Positions 31,371-40,236 of a stretch of 64,000 nt of DNA are shown here, piece after piece. The stretch is from Martinezella tropici (GTDB lineage: Bacteria; Pseudomonadota; Alphaproteobacteria; Rhizobiales; Rhizobiaceae), in contig NZ_QMKK01000046.1 in assembly GCF_003287875.1 (NCBI RefSeq), positions 124,001-188,000 of the forward strand, written 5' to 3'. The notes beneath the pieces were generated by a model. The model made no database searches, was not told the DNA's origin, and saw only the letters and a list, made by a program, of their open reading frames with translations. The position numbers and the translations under genes are program-made. Numbering within the stretch: the stretch's first letter is position 1; the number at the start of each line of letters is the position of its first letter.

Positions 31371-32921
31371 ATGCAGATACATACGAGGGCGACGGGTGCG
31401 TTGGAGAATGGGGACAATGCGCAGGCGTTCGGTGCGGTTTGCTTAGAAGCGGCGGGGGAAAAGGGAGACGTGGCGCAAAATAATCTGTTCGAGCGCGTTA
31501 GCGCGCGCTTGAAGGCCCAGGTCGGACCTGATGTCTACGCCAGCTGGTTCGCACGGCTCAAGCTCCATTCGGTATCGAAGAGCGTTGTTCGTCTCACGGT
31601 TCCGACAACCTTTCTGAAGTCGTGGATCAACAATCGTTATCTTGATTTGATCACCAGCCTGTTCCAGGCTGAGGATGCTGAGATCCTGAAGGTCGAAATT
31701 CTGGTCCGCACCGCGGCACGGCAGGGCGTGAAGCCTTGCGCCGACGAGCAGCCTGCCCTGCCGGATCAGGCGGCCGTGGCGCCGATCCGCCGTCCCGCCG
31801 CACAGCCGGCGGGCCATGCGGCGGCGCAGGCCGTGAGTGCTGTCGCAGCCGCGCGGCCCGCAACGGCAGGTGCGCCGTTGTTCGGCTCTCCGCTCGATTC
31901 CCGCTTCACCTTCGATACCTTTGTCGAAGGCAGCTCGAACCGTGTCGGCCTTGCCGCAGCAAAGACCATCGCCGAAGCGGGTACCGGCGCCGTGCGCTTC
32001 AATCCGCTCTTCGTCCATGCGACGGTCGGTCTCGGCAAGACGCATCTTCTGCAGGCGATCGCCAATGCCGCCGTGCAGAACCCGCGCGGTCTGCGCGTGG
32101 TCTATCTAACGGCGGAATACTTCATGTGGCGCTTCGCAACCGCGATCCGCGACAATGATGCGCTGACGCTGAAGGACTCGCTGCGCAACATCGACCTGCT
32201 CATCATCGACGACATGCAGTTCCTGCAGGGCAAGATGATCCAGCATGAGTTCTGCCACCTGCTGAACATGCTGCTCGACAGCGCCAAACAGGTCGTCGTT
32301 GCTGCCGATCGCGCTCCTTGGGAGCTGGAATCGCTCGACCCGCGCGTGCGTTCGCGCCTCCAGGGCGGCGTAGCGATCGAAGTCGAGGCGCCGGATTATG
32401 AAATGCGCCTTGAGATCCTCAAGCGCCGCCTCGATGCTGCCCGTCAGGACGATCCCTCGCTGGAAATCCCGGCCGAGATCCTCTCGCATGTCGCCCGCAA
32501 CGTCACTGCCAGCGGCCGCGAACTGGAAGGAGCCTTCAACCAGCTCATCTTCCGCCGCTCTTTCGAGCCGAACCTGACGGTGGAGCGCGTCGACGAACTG
32601 CTGGCGCATCTGGTCGGCTCCGGCGAGCCGCGCCGCGTCCGCATTGAGGACATCCAGCGCATCGTCGCGCGTCACTACAATGTCTCGCGCCAGGAACTGG
32701 TTTCGAACCGCCGCACGCGCGTCATCGTCAAGCCGCGCCAGATTGCTATGTATCTGTCGAAGACGCTGACGCCGCGTTCCTTCCCGGAAATCGGTCGCCG
32801 CTTCGGTGGCCGCGATCATACGACAGTGCTGCATGCCGTGCGTAAGATCGAGGAACTGATCTCCGGTGACAGCAAGCTGTCGCACGAGATCGAGCTGCTG
32901 AAGCGCCTCATCAACGAGTAG
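31371..32921 (+). CDS. dnaA: Chromosomal replication initiator DnaA
   Basis: A 516-residue initiator. Domain I (about 30-110) carries the rhizobial RLKAQVGPDVYASWFARL segment; a linker rich in Ala/Pro follows; the AAA+ domain has Walker A (VGLGKTHLLQA), Walker B (LLIIDDMQFL) and the box VII arginine region (DPRVRSRLQGG). The C-terminal DNA-binding domain has RRTRVIVKPRQIAMYLSK and the signature GGRDHTTVLHAVRKIE. The start at 31371 has GGAAGG upstream; longer in-frame starts lack support. The stop is followed by an intrinsic terminator. Confidence 0.97.
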   Translation: MQIHTRATGALENGDNAQAFGAVCLEAAGEKGDVAQNNLFERVSARLKAQVGPDVYASWFARLKLHSVSKSVVRLTVPTTFLKSWINNRYLDLITSLFQAEDAEILKVEILVRTAARQGVKPCADEQPALPDQAAVAPIRRPAAQPAGHAAAQAVSAVAAARPATAGAPLFGSPLDSRFTFDTFVEGSSNRVGLAAAKTIAEAGTGAVRFNPLFVHATVGLGKTHLLQAIANAAVQNPRGLRVVYLTAEYFMWRFATAIRDNDALTLKDSLRNIDLLIIDDMQFLQGKMIQHEFCHLLNMLLDSAKQVVVAADRAPWELESLDPRVRSRLQGGVAIEVEAPDYEMRLEILKRRLDAARQDDPSLEIPAEILSHVARNVTASGRELEGAFNQLIFRRSFEPNLTVERVDELLAHLVGSGEPRRVRIEDIQRIVARHYNVSRQELVSNRRTRVIVKPRQIAMYLSKTLTPRSFPEIGRRFGGRDHTTVLHAVRKIEELISGDSKLSHEIELLKRLINE

Positions 32922-32952
32922 GCCCAGCGGTCATCATTGACGGTATATTCTT

Positions 32953-32982
32953 CGGCCGGCTTCATCGCCGGCCGTTCCTTTT
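32953..32982 (+). terminator. Intrinsic terminator of dnaA
   Basis: CGGCCGGC, loop TTCATC, GCCGGCCG, then TTCCTTTT. A perfect 8-bp GC-rich stem, 32 bp past the dnaA stop. Confidence 0.8.
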
Positions 32983-33011
32983 GTACGATCAGGCAAGGCG
33001 GAGAAGCACGC

Positions 33012-33908
33012 CTATGCGGATGGCACCGTGCGGGACACTTCGGAAAACAGCCAGGATCGCAGGGCCGCAATAGCCGGCCGCTCCAATGCGCCGGGCGGAT
33101 AGACGAGGTGATAGGCGAGCGCGCTCGCAAATCCGATCGGGAAGGGCGCAACGAGCGTACCCTCAGCCAGCTCCTGCTCCACGAAGGACCGGCGCATCAG
33201 CGCGATGCCGAGCCCCGCCTTCATGGCGTGATAGGCACCCGTCCCGTCGGTAAAGACCGGTCCATGCATCGCGTCCACGCGCGTCGCACCGGCAGCTTGC
33301 AGCCAGAGCTCCCAGTCCCGTCGATAGACATCGTGGATCAGCGTCAGATTTGCCAGAGCGTCGACTTCAGGAGAAGGGCCGAGGGCCGCCGCCGTCTCGG
33401 GCGTGCAGACCGGCACATACTCGTCATCCAGCAGCCTTTCGCTCGCCAGCCCCTCGTAGCCGCCGAGGCCGTGGCGGATGGCGATATCTATCCCATCCCG
33501 TTGGAAATCCATCATGCGGTGCGAAGCGCTGATGCGCAGGTCGATATCAGGATGCGCTTCCTCGAACCGCCGCAGCCGCGGCACGAGCCAATGCGTGGCA
33601 AAGCCGGCGGTACAGGTGACGGTCAGCACCGTGTCCTTCGAGCGCATCGCCAAGGCCGCTGTCGCCTCGCGGATGAGGCGGAAGGCCGTTCGCATCGTCG
33701 CGAAATATTCAGCGCCTTCGCTCGTCAATGCGAGGCTGCGGGTCCGCCGCTCGAAAAGCCGCACGCCGAGCGCAGTTTCAAGATCGCGGATCTGCAGGCT
33801 GATGGCGCCTGGCGTCACATGCAGCTCGTTTGCCGCCAGTGTCATGCTGAGATGCCGGGCGGAGGCCTCGAAGGCGCGCAGCGCCGAGAGGGATGGCAGT
33901 TGATCCAT
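33012..33908 (-). CDS. LysR-family regulator, GcvA type
   Basis: A 298-residue regulator that begins LPSLSALRAFEASARHLSMT, typical of the GcvA/AmpR-like subgroup, with helix-turn-helix LHVTPGAISLQIRDLE and effector domain (TVTCTAGFATHWLVPRL; DIAIRHGLG). It is divergent from an EamA exporter gene with a 156-bp spacer containing the 8-bp palindrome TGAGCTCA close to its own start, a possible operator. Probably controls that exporter. Confidence 0.9.
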   Translation of the reverse strand: MDQLPSLSALRAFEASARHLSMTLAANELHVTPGAISLQIRDLETALGVRLFERRTRSLALTSEGAEYFATMRTAFRLIREATAALAMRSKDTVLTVTCTAGFATHWLVPRLRRFEEAHPDIDLRISASHRMMDFQRDGIDIAIRHGLGGYEGLASERLLDDEYVPVCTPETAAALGPSPEVDALANLTLIHDVYRRDWELWLQAAGATRVDAMHGPVFTDGTGAYHAMKAGLGIALMRRSFVEQELAEGTLVAPFPIGFASALAYHLVYPPGALERPAIAALRSWLFSEVSRTVPSA

Positions 33909-34064
33909 GATAATTGAGCTCAGCTAAATCATGATCTGAAAAAGACTCGTTTGTCAGAGTCCAAGAATAGCGGGATTATTCCAGCAATTCGAAAGGTTGG
34001 CAATCATATCGAGATCCGGCCATCGATAAGCAAAACTCAATCGGCAGATGCTGGAGATAATCAG

Positions 34065-34988
34065 ATGTCTCAGAAATCCATGGGCGCAGTCGAATGGAGC
34101 ATGTTGATGGGGCTATCCGTCCTTTGGGGCGGCTCCTTCCTGTTCAACGGCATTCTGGTGCGCGAACTCCCGCCCTTCACCATCGTTACCGCGCGTGTCG
34201 CGCTCGCCGCCATTGCGTTGCATGTCATCGTGCGCGCCACCGGACATTCCATGCCGAAAGACGGCAAGACCTGGCTCGCCTTTTTCGGCATGGGCTTCCT
34301 CAATAATGTCATTCCCTTCCTGCTGATCGTATGGGGGCAGACGCATATAGCCAGTGGCCTCGCATCCATCCTCAATGCCACCACGCCGCTCTTTGCCGTC
34401 GTCGTCGCCCATTTCCTGACGGAGGATGAGAAGATGACTGGCAATCGGCTGATCGGGGTCATCGTCGGCTTTGCCGGCGTGGCGCTGATGATCGGCCCGT
34501 CGGTGCTGGCGAGCCTCGGTTCCAACGTACTGGCGCAGCTCGCCGTGCTGGGTGCCGCCTTCAGCTATTCCCTGGCCGGCATATTCGGGCGTCGTTTCCG
34601 CCGCATGGGGCTGGCGCCGATCATTCCGGCCGCCGGTCAGGTGACAGGCTCGGCCATCCTGCTGTTGCCGATCGCGCTCTTCGTCGACCGTCCCTGGACG
34701 CTCACAATGCCGTCGTCGGAGACCTGGCTTGCTCTTGCCGCCCTGGCCATCCTGTCGACCGCCATCGCCTATATGCTGTTCTTCCGCATCCTTGCGACGG
34801 CCGGCGCCACCAACCTGATGCTGGTGACCTTCCTGATTCCCGTCAGCGCGATCCTGCTCGGAGCCCTCGTTCTCGGCGAGAGCCTGCAGCCGAAGCATTT
34901 CATCGGCATGGCCCTGATCGCCGTCGGTCTTGCCGCAATCGATGGGCGACTCTTCACTTTCCCCTTGAGGGGGAGGATCGGCACGTAG
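34065..34988 (+). CDS. DMT-superfamily (EamA) transporter
   Basis: A 307-residue membrane protein with two EamA repeats and about 10 helices (WSMLMGLSVLWGGSFLFNG; TWLALAALAILSTAIAYMLF). Such proteins export amino acids or other metabolites. The start at 34065 has GGAGA 7 nt upstream. The last dozen residues (FTFPLRGRIGT) are read from an intergenic palindromic repeat, so the natural terminus was probably earlier. Likely regulated by the divergent GcvA-type LysR. Confidence 0.9.
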   Translation: MSQKSMGAVEWSMLMGLSVLWGGSFLFNGILVRELPPFTIVTARVALAAIALHVIVRATGHSMPKDGKTWLAFFGMGFLNNVIPFLLIVWGQTHIASGLASILNATTPLFAVVVAHFLTEDEKMTGNRLIGVIVGFAGVALMIGPSVLASLGSNVLAQLAVLGAAFSYSLAGIFGRRFRRMGLAPIIPAAGQVTGSAILLLPIALFVDRPWTLTMPSSETWLALAALAILSTAIAYMLFFRILATAGATNLMLVTFLIPVSAILLGALVLGESLQPKHFIGMALIAVGLAAIDGRLFTFPLRGRIGT

Positions 34989-35092
34989 TGCCGGGGCAAG
35001 GTGATCTCGGCAAGAACCGAAGCTTGAATTGATCTTCAGCAGTCACCCCCACCCGCCGCTTCGCGGCGACCTCCCCCCTGAAGGGAGAGGTG
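34961..35092. repeat. Rhizobial palindromic repeat (CCCCTTGAGGGGGAGG type) between two convergent genes
   Basis: TTCCCCTTGAGGGGGAGG at one end is mirrored by CCTCCCCCCTGAAGGGAGAGG at the other, with a CCGCCGC-TT-CGCGGCG hairpin (about 35055-35070) and a GCACTACG-like pair inside. It overlaps the 3' end of the EamA gene and reaches the hemW stop. It probably acts as a transcript end for both. Confidence 0.6.
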
Positions 35093-36295
35093 TTAACAAG
35101 CGAGATCGGCGACGACCGAATCGAGCACCAGCATTCCCGCCGGCGTGCAGCGCAGGCGGGAGTTGCCGATCCGCTCTATGAAACCGTGTTCCAGTAAAAA
35201 CGCCTCGCGCTGCGGATCGGGATCGCGGCCGGACAGTTGCTGCCAGCGGGCAAGATCGACGCCCTCCCGCAGCCGCAGGCCCATCAGCAGCAATTCGTCG
35301 GCCTGTTCGTCAAACCCGAGCATTTCCTGGTCGATCATGCCGTGGCCGTCGCGCTCAACCATCTCGATCCAGCTTTCCGGCTTGCGCTCGGTGGCCGTCG
35401 CCAGCTTCTGGGGCCCTCTGGTCAGGCGGCCATGGGCGCCGGGGCCGATACCGGCATAGTCGCCATAGCGCCAATAGGTGAGGTTGTGCCGGCTCTCGGC
35501 GCCGGAACGGGCGTGATTGGAGACCTCGTAGGCCGGCATGCCCTCGCGTTCGGTAATCTCCTGCGTCGCTTCATAAAGCAGCGCCGATTGATCGCCATCG
35601 GGCACGATCAGCTTTCCGGCCTTGTGCAGGCCGTAGAAGGGCGTGCCTTCCTCGATCGTCAGCTGATAGAGCGAGAGGTGATCGACCGCATAGGAGATTG
35701 CCTCCTTCAGCTCGCGCTCCCATTCCTCGACGGTCTGGTTGGGGCGGGCATAGATGAGGTCGAAGGACATGCGCGGGAAGATCTCGCGCGCTAGCCTGAT
35801 CGCCTTCAGCGCATCCTCGACATTGTGCAGACGTCCGAGGAATTTCAGATCGCGGTCGTTCAGCGCCTGCACGCCCATCGACACGCGATTGACGCCGGCG
35901 GCGCGATAGCCGCGAAAGCGCTCCGCTTCGACGCTGGACGGATTGGCTTCCATGGTGATCTCGATACCATCAGGCACATGCCAGGTTTTTGCGATACCAT
36001 CGAGCACCGCACCGACTGTTTCCGGTTTCATCAGCGACGGCGTGCCGCCGCCGAGGAAGACACTGGTGACGGTCTTCGGGCCGCTGATCATCCGCATCGT
36101 CGCCATTTCCTTCAGAAAGGCGGCGGCAAAGCGTTCCTGATCGACAGGCTGGTGGCGCACATGGCTGTTGAAATCGCAGTAGGGACATTTGGCCGCGCAA
36201 AAGGGCCAATGCACATACACGCCGAAACCGGGTTCGCCGGTATCGGGCAGCAATTGCGCGCCGTGCATCAGATCCTGTGTGTCCACGATTTCCAC
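35093..36295 (-). CDS. hemW: Radical SAM haem chaperone HemW
   Basis: A 400-residue radical SAM protein, related to oxygen-independent coproporphyrinogen oxidase HemN but in the HemW branch. The iron-sulfur motif CAAKCPYC (Cys 33, 37, 40) follows FGVYVHWPF; FLGGGTPSLM and MEANPSS are present. HemW binds haem and delivers it to respiratory proteins rather than oxidising coproporphyrinogen. The start is GTG at 36295; an ATG nine codons later is a fair alternative. It follows rdgB by 9 bp. Confidence 0.9.
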   Translation of the reverse strand: MEIVDTQDLMHGAQLLPDTGEPGFGVYVHWPFCAAKCPYCDFNSHVRHQPVDQERFAAAFLKEMATMRMISGPKTVTSVFLGGGTPSLMKPETVGAVLDGIAKTWHVPDGIEITMEANPSSVEAERFRGYRAAGVNRVSMGVQALNDRDLKFLGRLHNVEDALKAIRLAREIFPRMSFDLIYARPNQTVEEWERELKEAISYAVDHLSLYQLTIEEGTPFYGLHKAGKLIVPDGDQSALLYEATQEITEREGMPAYEVSNHARSGAESRHNLTYWRYGDYAGIGPGAHGRLTRGPQKLATATERKPESWIEMVERDGHGMIDQEMLGFDEQADELLLMGLRLREGVDLARWQQLSGRDPDPQREAFLLEHGFIERIGNSRLRCTPAGMLVLDSVVADLAC

Positions 36296-36304
36296 GGGAT
36301 TAGC

Positions 36305-36949
36305 TTACGCCTCCAGACAGGTTTCGACAAAGATCTTGAAGGCGCGGGCGCGGTGCGACAGCGCCTGCTCGTCGCCGGGCTTCCAGCCATGCTTCTGCTC
36401 GGCGCTCATTTCGCCGAATGTGGTCGCGTATCCCTTGGGCTGGAAGACCGGGTCGTAGCCGAAGCCCTGGGTGCCGCGCGGCGGCCAGACGACGGTGCCT
36501 TCCACTTCGCCGCGGAAAAGTTCGGTATGCCCATCCGGCCAGGCAAGGCAAAGGACGCTGACGAAGCGGGCTCTCCGGCTCTCCGGCGAGGTGGCGCCGG
36601 CTTTCTCCAGGGCGGTCTCGACCTTCTGCATGGCCATGGCGAAGTCGCGCGTACCGTCAGGCCTCTCCGCCCAATTGGCCGTATAGACGCCGGGATCGCC
36701 GCCAAGCGCATCGATGACCAGACCGGAATCGTCCGAGAGTGCCGGCAGGCCGGAGGCATTGGCGGAGGCGAGCGCCTTGATCGTCGCATTCTCCTCGAAG
36801 GTCGTGCCCGTCTCGTCCGGTTCGATGAAGTTGAGATCGGCGGCGGACTTGGCGGTAAAGCCGAGCGGACCGATGAGATCGCGGATTTCCTGGATCTTGC
36901 CGGCATTGTGGCTGGCGACGACGATGGTCTTGGTATCGAGCTTGCGCAT
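36305..36949 (-). CDS. rdgB: XTP/dITP diphosphatase RdgB (Ham1 family)
   Basis: A 214-residue house-cleaning nucleotide pyrophosphatase that removes dITP and XTP before they enter DNA. IVVASHNAGKIQEIRDL is the nucleotide-binding start; ALSDDSGLVIDAL and GTQGFGYDPVFQP are family signatures, and the C-terminus has LSHRARAFK. The start at 36949 has AGGA 6 nt upstream; an ATG at 36964 overlapping the upstream stop (ATGA) is the alternative. Between a VOC gene and hemW, one operon. Confidence 0.95.
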   Translation of the reverse strand: MRKLDTKTIVVASHNAGKIQEIRDLIGPLGFTAKSAADLNFIEPDETGTTFEENATIKALASANASGLPALSDDSGLVIDALGGDPGVYTANWAERPDGTRDFAMAMQKVETALEKAGATSPESRRARFVSVLCLAWPDGHTELFRGEVEGTVVWPPRGTQGFGYDPVFQPKGYATTFGEMSAEQKHGWKPGDEQALSHRARAFKIFVETCLEA

Positions 36950-36960
36950 GTGCTGTCCTG

Positions 36961-37377
36961 TCATAGCCCCCAGATGCGGGGTTCGGCGCATTCCAGGCTG
37001 TTGCCGGCCGGATCGCGGAAATAGATCGATCGGCCGCCGTTCGGCCAGTGAAAATCGGCTTCGATATCGACACTGGCAGCCTTCAGCCTCTCGGCCATGG
37101 CCTCGATATCGTTGCTATCGACACGGAAGCAGACATGGCCATGGCCCTTGGTCCCATGCGGCGGCACGGGCAGGGCGCCCGGTTCGTGCGGCTTGAGCGT
37201 TTCTCCGCTGTTGAAGATCAGGAGCACACCTGGCCCACAGCGATAAAAGACATGGCGATTGCCGCCTCGCGATATCTTCTCCAGCCCGAGTATGCCGCCA
37301 TAAAAGGCTTCGACGGCATCGAGATCGTCCGCATAGAGTGCAGTTTCAAGAACGCCTGTGAGTGTCGCATCGCTCAA
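36961..37377 (-). CDS. VOC-superfamily (glyoxalase-like) protein
   Basis: A 138-residue vicinal-oxygen-chelate protein: VLETALYADDLDAVEAFYGG in the first module, GHGHVCFRVD and IYFRDPAGNSLECAEP in the second. Metal ligand positions are occupied in the second module, but the first has Glu in place of His. Function unknown. It is the first gene of the VOC-rdgB-hemW operon, with a possible ATGA coupling to rdgB. Confidence 0.88.
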   Translation of the reverse strand: MSDATLTGVLETALYADDLDAVEAFYGGILGLEKISRGGNRHVFYRCGPGVLLIFNSGETLKPHEPGALPVPPHGTKGHGHVCFRVDSNDIEAMAERLKAASVDIEADFHWPNGGRSIYFRDPAGNSLECAEPRIWGL

Positions 37378-37383
37378 CGGATT

Positions 37384-37575
37384 AGCCCCTCACCCCAGCC
37401 CTCTCCCCCATGCGGGGAGAGGGGACGACCTCAGGCTCGATCGTCGTCCGATTCCAGCGTGGTGAAGAGGGATAACAAAGGGTGCATCTAGCCCCTTCTC
37501 CCCCTCTCGGCGGGGAGAAAGTGGCCACCCATCGATGAACTCGGGGGCCGGATGAGGGGCAGGCTGCACGCTCCG
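37384..37575. repeat. Double REP-like palindromic repeat between VOC and rph genes
   Basis: CCCTCTCCCC / GGGGAGAGGG (37399-37423) and CTTCTCCCC / GGGGAGAAAG (about 37496-37521), with GATGAGGGG-type ends. They are related to the repeat at 19395-19612. The pieces lie end to end, as in rhizobial mosaic repeats. No gene seen. Confidence 0.6.
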
Positions 37576-37590
37576 CATTCGTTGATATCC

Positions 37591-38307
37591 TCAGGCGATA
37601 GCCTGCTTCTGCAGCTCCACCAGTTCGGCGATGCCGTTCTTGGCAAGGTGCATCAGCGTGGCGAATTCCTCTTCGCTGAAGGGGGCGCCCTCAGCCGTTC
37701 CCTGGATCTCGACGATGCCGCCCTTGCCCGTCATGACGAAATTGGCGTCGGTCTCGGCCGAAGAATCCTCGAGATAGTCGAGATCGATGACCGGCTGATC
37801 GGCAAAGATACCGCAGGAGATGGCTGCGATGTGGTCCTTCAGCACGCGTTCCACCTTGACCATGTTGCGGCTTTCCATCCACTTCAGGCAGTCATGAAGC
37901 GCGATCCAGCCGCCGGTGATCGAGGCCGTGCGCGTGCCGCCATCCGCCTGGATGACGTCGCAGTCGACGGTGATCTGGCGTTCGCCAAGTTCCTTGAGGT
38001 CGACGACGGCGCGCAGCGACCGGCCGATGAGGCGCTGGATTTCCTGCGTGCGGCCACCCTGCTTGCCGGCGGCGGCTTCGCGCTTCATGCGCTCGCCGGT
38101 CGCGCGCGGCAGCATGCCGTATTCGGCCGTGACCCAGCCCTTGCCGCTGTTGCGCAGCCATGGCGGCGTCTTGTCCTCCAGGCTTGCCGTGCAGAGCACA
38201 TGCGTATCGCCGAATTTCACCAGGCAGGAGCCCTCCGCATGCTTGGAAAAATTGCGCTCGAACGACACCTTGCGCATCTGGTCGGTTTTTCTGCCTGAAG
38301 GCCGCAT
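37591..38307 (-). CDS. rph: Ribonuclease PH
   Basis: A 238-residue phosphorolytic 3' exoribonuclease that trims tRNA 3' ends. MRPSGRKTDQMRKVSFERNF at the start, CTASLEDKTPPWLR, EYGMLPRATGERMKRE and GRTQEIQRLIGRSLR are family signatures, and the C-terminal EEFATLMHLAKNGI is typical. Divergent from hrcA, the conserved alphaproteobacterial arrangement, with a 171-bp spacer holding a strong hairpin. Confidence 0.97.
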   Translation of the reverse strand: MRPSGRKTDQMRKVSFERNFSKHAEGSCLVKFGDTHVLCTASLEDKTPPWLRNSGKGWVTAEYGMLPRATGERMKREAAAGKQGGRTQEIQRLIGRSLRAVVDLKELGERQITVDCDVIQADGGTRTASITGGWIALHDCLKWMESRNMVKVERVLKDHIAAISCGIFADQPVIDLDYLEDSSAETDANFVMTGKGGIVEIQGTAEGAPFSEEEFATLMHLAKNGIAELVELQKQAIA

Positions 38308-38345
38308 TCCACTCTCCTGAAAGTTCGTTGACCGCTTCTACGACC

Positions 38346-38380
38346 CACAGCCTGCTTTTGCAAAGGAAAAGCAGGCTGTG
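38346..38380. promoter_or_regulatory. Perfect 14-bp inverted repeat in the rph-hrcA divergent spacer
   Basis: CACAGCCTGCTTTT, loop GCAAAGG, AAAAGCAGGCTGTG. It lies upstream of both genes, so it is not an ordinary terminator, and no T-run follows the stem on either strand. A leader hairpin or a regulator-binding dyad is possible. It is not a CIRCE element. Confidence 0.5.
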
Positions 38381-38414
38381 AGACCTGTCCGCGCCTCCAG
38401 CGGCATTTTCCCTT

Positions 38415-38442
38415 TTGCCATTGCTAACCGAATGATTATATT
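38415..38442 (+). promoter_or_regulatory. Candidate hrcA promoter
   Basis: TTGCCA (38415-38420), 16-bp spacer, TATATT (38437-38442), 37 bp before the hrcA start codon. A reasonable sigma-70-type match by eye. Confidence 0.4.
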
Positions 38443-38478
38443 TTGCCTAAGGCTCAACGGAATGGATCTGACAGCGAA

Positions 38479-39567
38479 ATGGTATTCACGACATCGTCGG
38501 TCTCGGATGTCATTGCTGCACTGGACGAACGCTCCAAGGAAATCTTCCGCCGTATCGTCGAAGGCTATCTGGAAAATGGCGAGCCGCTGGGTTCGCGCAA
38601 TCTCTCGCGCCTGCTGCCGATGTCGCTCTCGCCGGCCTCGGTGCGCAATGTCATGAGCGATCTGGAAGAGCTGGGACTCATCTATTCGCCGCATGTGAGT
38701 GCCGGGCGATTGCCGACGCAGGTGGGCCTACGCTTCTTCGTCGATGCGTTCATGCAGGTCGGTGATCTCTCCGCCGAGGATCGGGCCAATATCGACCGGC
38801 AGGTGCGCGGCAGCAATCGCGATCAGCCGATGGAATCGATGATGTCGGAGGCGAGCCGGGTGCTCTCGGGCATTTCGCGCGGCGCCGGTCTCGTCATCAC
38901 CTCCAAGAGCGACCCGGTGCTCAAGCACGTGGAATTCATCCGCCTGGAGCCGACCAAGGCGCTTGCCGTGCTCGTCGGCGATCACGATCAAGTCGAAAAC
39001 CGCATCATCGAACTGCCGGCAGGCACGACGTCGTCGCAGCTGACGGAAGCCGCCAACTTCCTTAACGCCCATATGACCGGCCAGACGCTGCCGGAGCTGC
39101 GGCGGCAGTTGCAAAGTCTTAAGGAAAGCGTGCGCCAGGAACTGGACAGCTTGTCTCATCAGCTGGTCGAGCGCGGCATTGCCGTCTGGTCCGGCGGCGA
39201 TGACGAAGGCAAGCCGACGCAGCTCATCGTGCGCGGCCACTCCAATCTGCTGGCCGAAATCGGCGGCGCGGAGGATCTGGATCGCCTGCGCCTTCTTTTC
39301 GACGATCTCGAAAAGAAGGACAGCCTCATCGAGATTCTCAATCTTGCCGAAAGCGGCCCGGGGGTGCGCATCTTCATCGGTTCGGAAAACAAGCTTTTCT
39401 CGTTGTCCGGTTCCTCGCTGATCGTCGCTCCCTATCGTGACGACGATGATCGTATCGTCGGCGCGGTCGGCGTCATCGGCCCGACGCGGCTGAACTATGC
39501 CCGCATCGTGCCCATGGTCGATTATACGGCGCAGCTGATTTCGCGGCTGACCCGGCCGGGGATTTGA
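38479..39567 (+). CDS. hrcA: Heat-inducible transcription repressor HrcA
   Basis: A 362-residue repressor of chaperonin genes through CIRCE operators. It has an N-terminal winged helix (LDERSKEIFRRIVEGYLENG; GSRNLSRLLPMSLSPASVRN) and SPHVSAGRLPTQVGLRFFVD, then the GAF-like and dimerisation regions (SGPGVRIFIGSEN). ATG 38479 is chosen; a TTG 12 codons earlier is in frame. hrcA and grpE lie in the usual order but a minus-strand GFA gene separates them. Confidence 0.95.
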   Translation: MVFTTSSVSDVIAALDERSKEIFRRIVEGYLENGEPLGSRNLSRLLPMSLSPASVRNVMSDLEELGLIYSPHVSAGRLPTQVGLRFFVDAFMQVGDLSAEDRANIDRQVRGSNRDQPMESMMSEASRVLSGISRGAGLVITSKSDPVLKHVEFIRLEPTKALAVLVGDHDQVENRIIELPAGTTSSQLTEAANFLNAHMTGQTLPELRRQLQSLKESVRQELDSLSHQLVERGIAVWSGGDDEGKPTQLIVRGHSNLLAEIGGAEDLDRLRLLFDDLEKKDSLIEILNLAESGPGVRIFIGSENKLFSLSGSSLIVAPYRDDDDRIVGAVGVIGPTRLNYARIVPMVDYTAQLISRLTRPGI

Positions 39568-39590
39568 CGAGACGGATCCGACGGTGACGG

Positions 39591-40025
39591 TCAATCGGCA
39601 AGCAGCATCCCAGATCCGCCCATCTCGGCCGGAAGGTCCTTCTGCTTCGGAAGCCCGTCGCCCATGTGCAGCACTGTCGTTTCATAGTTGACGTGCAGCG
39701 CCGGCTGGAAATCGAGGCCGGGCAGGATGGCGGCGTAGACATCGGTCACGCCCCATGTCGGATGCTCGGTCAAGAGATGGCCGCCGCAGACCGTGCACCA
39801 CTTGCGCACGCTCGTCTCGGTTTTCTGGTAGCTGCCGATCTTGTCCGCACCTCTGGTGATGTGAACCGCTTGCGGCGGCCAGAGCGAAAAGGCATTGATC
39901 GGGCCTGCCGACCATTCGCGGCAGGAGTCGCAATGACAGTAGCCCATCGCCACTGGCTCGCCATCGACAGTAATTTCGACTGCCCCACAGAAACACTTGC
40001 CTGAAAGGGATTTGCCATTAGACAT
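39591..40025 (-). CDS. GFA/CENP-V-type zinc-binding protein
   Basis: A 144-residue GFA-family protein: GKCFCGAVEI, GYCHCDSCREW and WCTVCGGHL provide the zinc cysteines. A second GFA protein lies at 15808-16212 but the two are not close copies. GGTGAGAT upstream supports ATG at 40025. It is inserted on the opposite strand between hrcA and grpE. Enzymatic role unknown. Confidence 0.88.
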   Translation of the reverse strand: MSNGKSLSGKCFCGAVEITVDGEPVAMGYCHCDSCREWSAGPINAFSLWPPQAVHITRGADKIGSYQKTETSVRKWCTVCGGHLLTEHPTWGVTDVYAAILPGLDFQPALHVNYETTVLHMGDGLPKQKDLPAEMGGSGMLLAD

Positions 40026-40171
40026 TGATCTCACCCCTCGCTGTGCTGCATCTCAGCATACCACCGGGGAGGAGGGCTGAACAGTCGATGTCTCGAACGG
40101 CATTCAAGAGCGGGGAGGCATATTGCCGCCGCCCGCAAAGCCGCGAATTGGCTGTTCTTCTCGACAAAGCC

Positions 40172-40200
40172 TTGATTTTTTCCGGGCAAACCTCGATATC
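40172..40200 (+). promoter_or_regulatory. Candidate grpE promoter
   Basis: TTGATT (40172-40177), 17-bp spacer, GATATC (40195-40200); the preceding C gives CTTGA, and CCTCGATAT resembles an RpoH-type -10 region. A heat-shock promoter would suit grpE, but the match is loose. Confidence 0.35.
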
Positions 40201-40236
40201 GGGCACATCCAAAGACCAAGCAATTCGGAGACCGTC

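Noticed and set aside
38308..40236. CIRCE operator near hrcA or grpE
   Set aside because: I looked for TTAGCACTC-9 nt-GAGTGCTAA and found no match in either upstream region.
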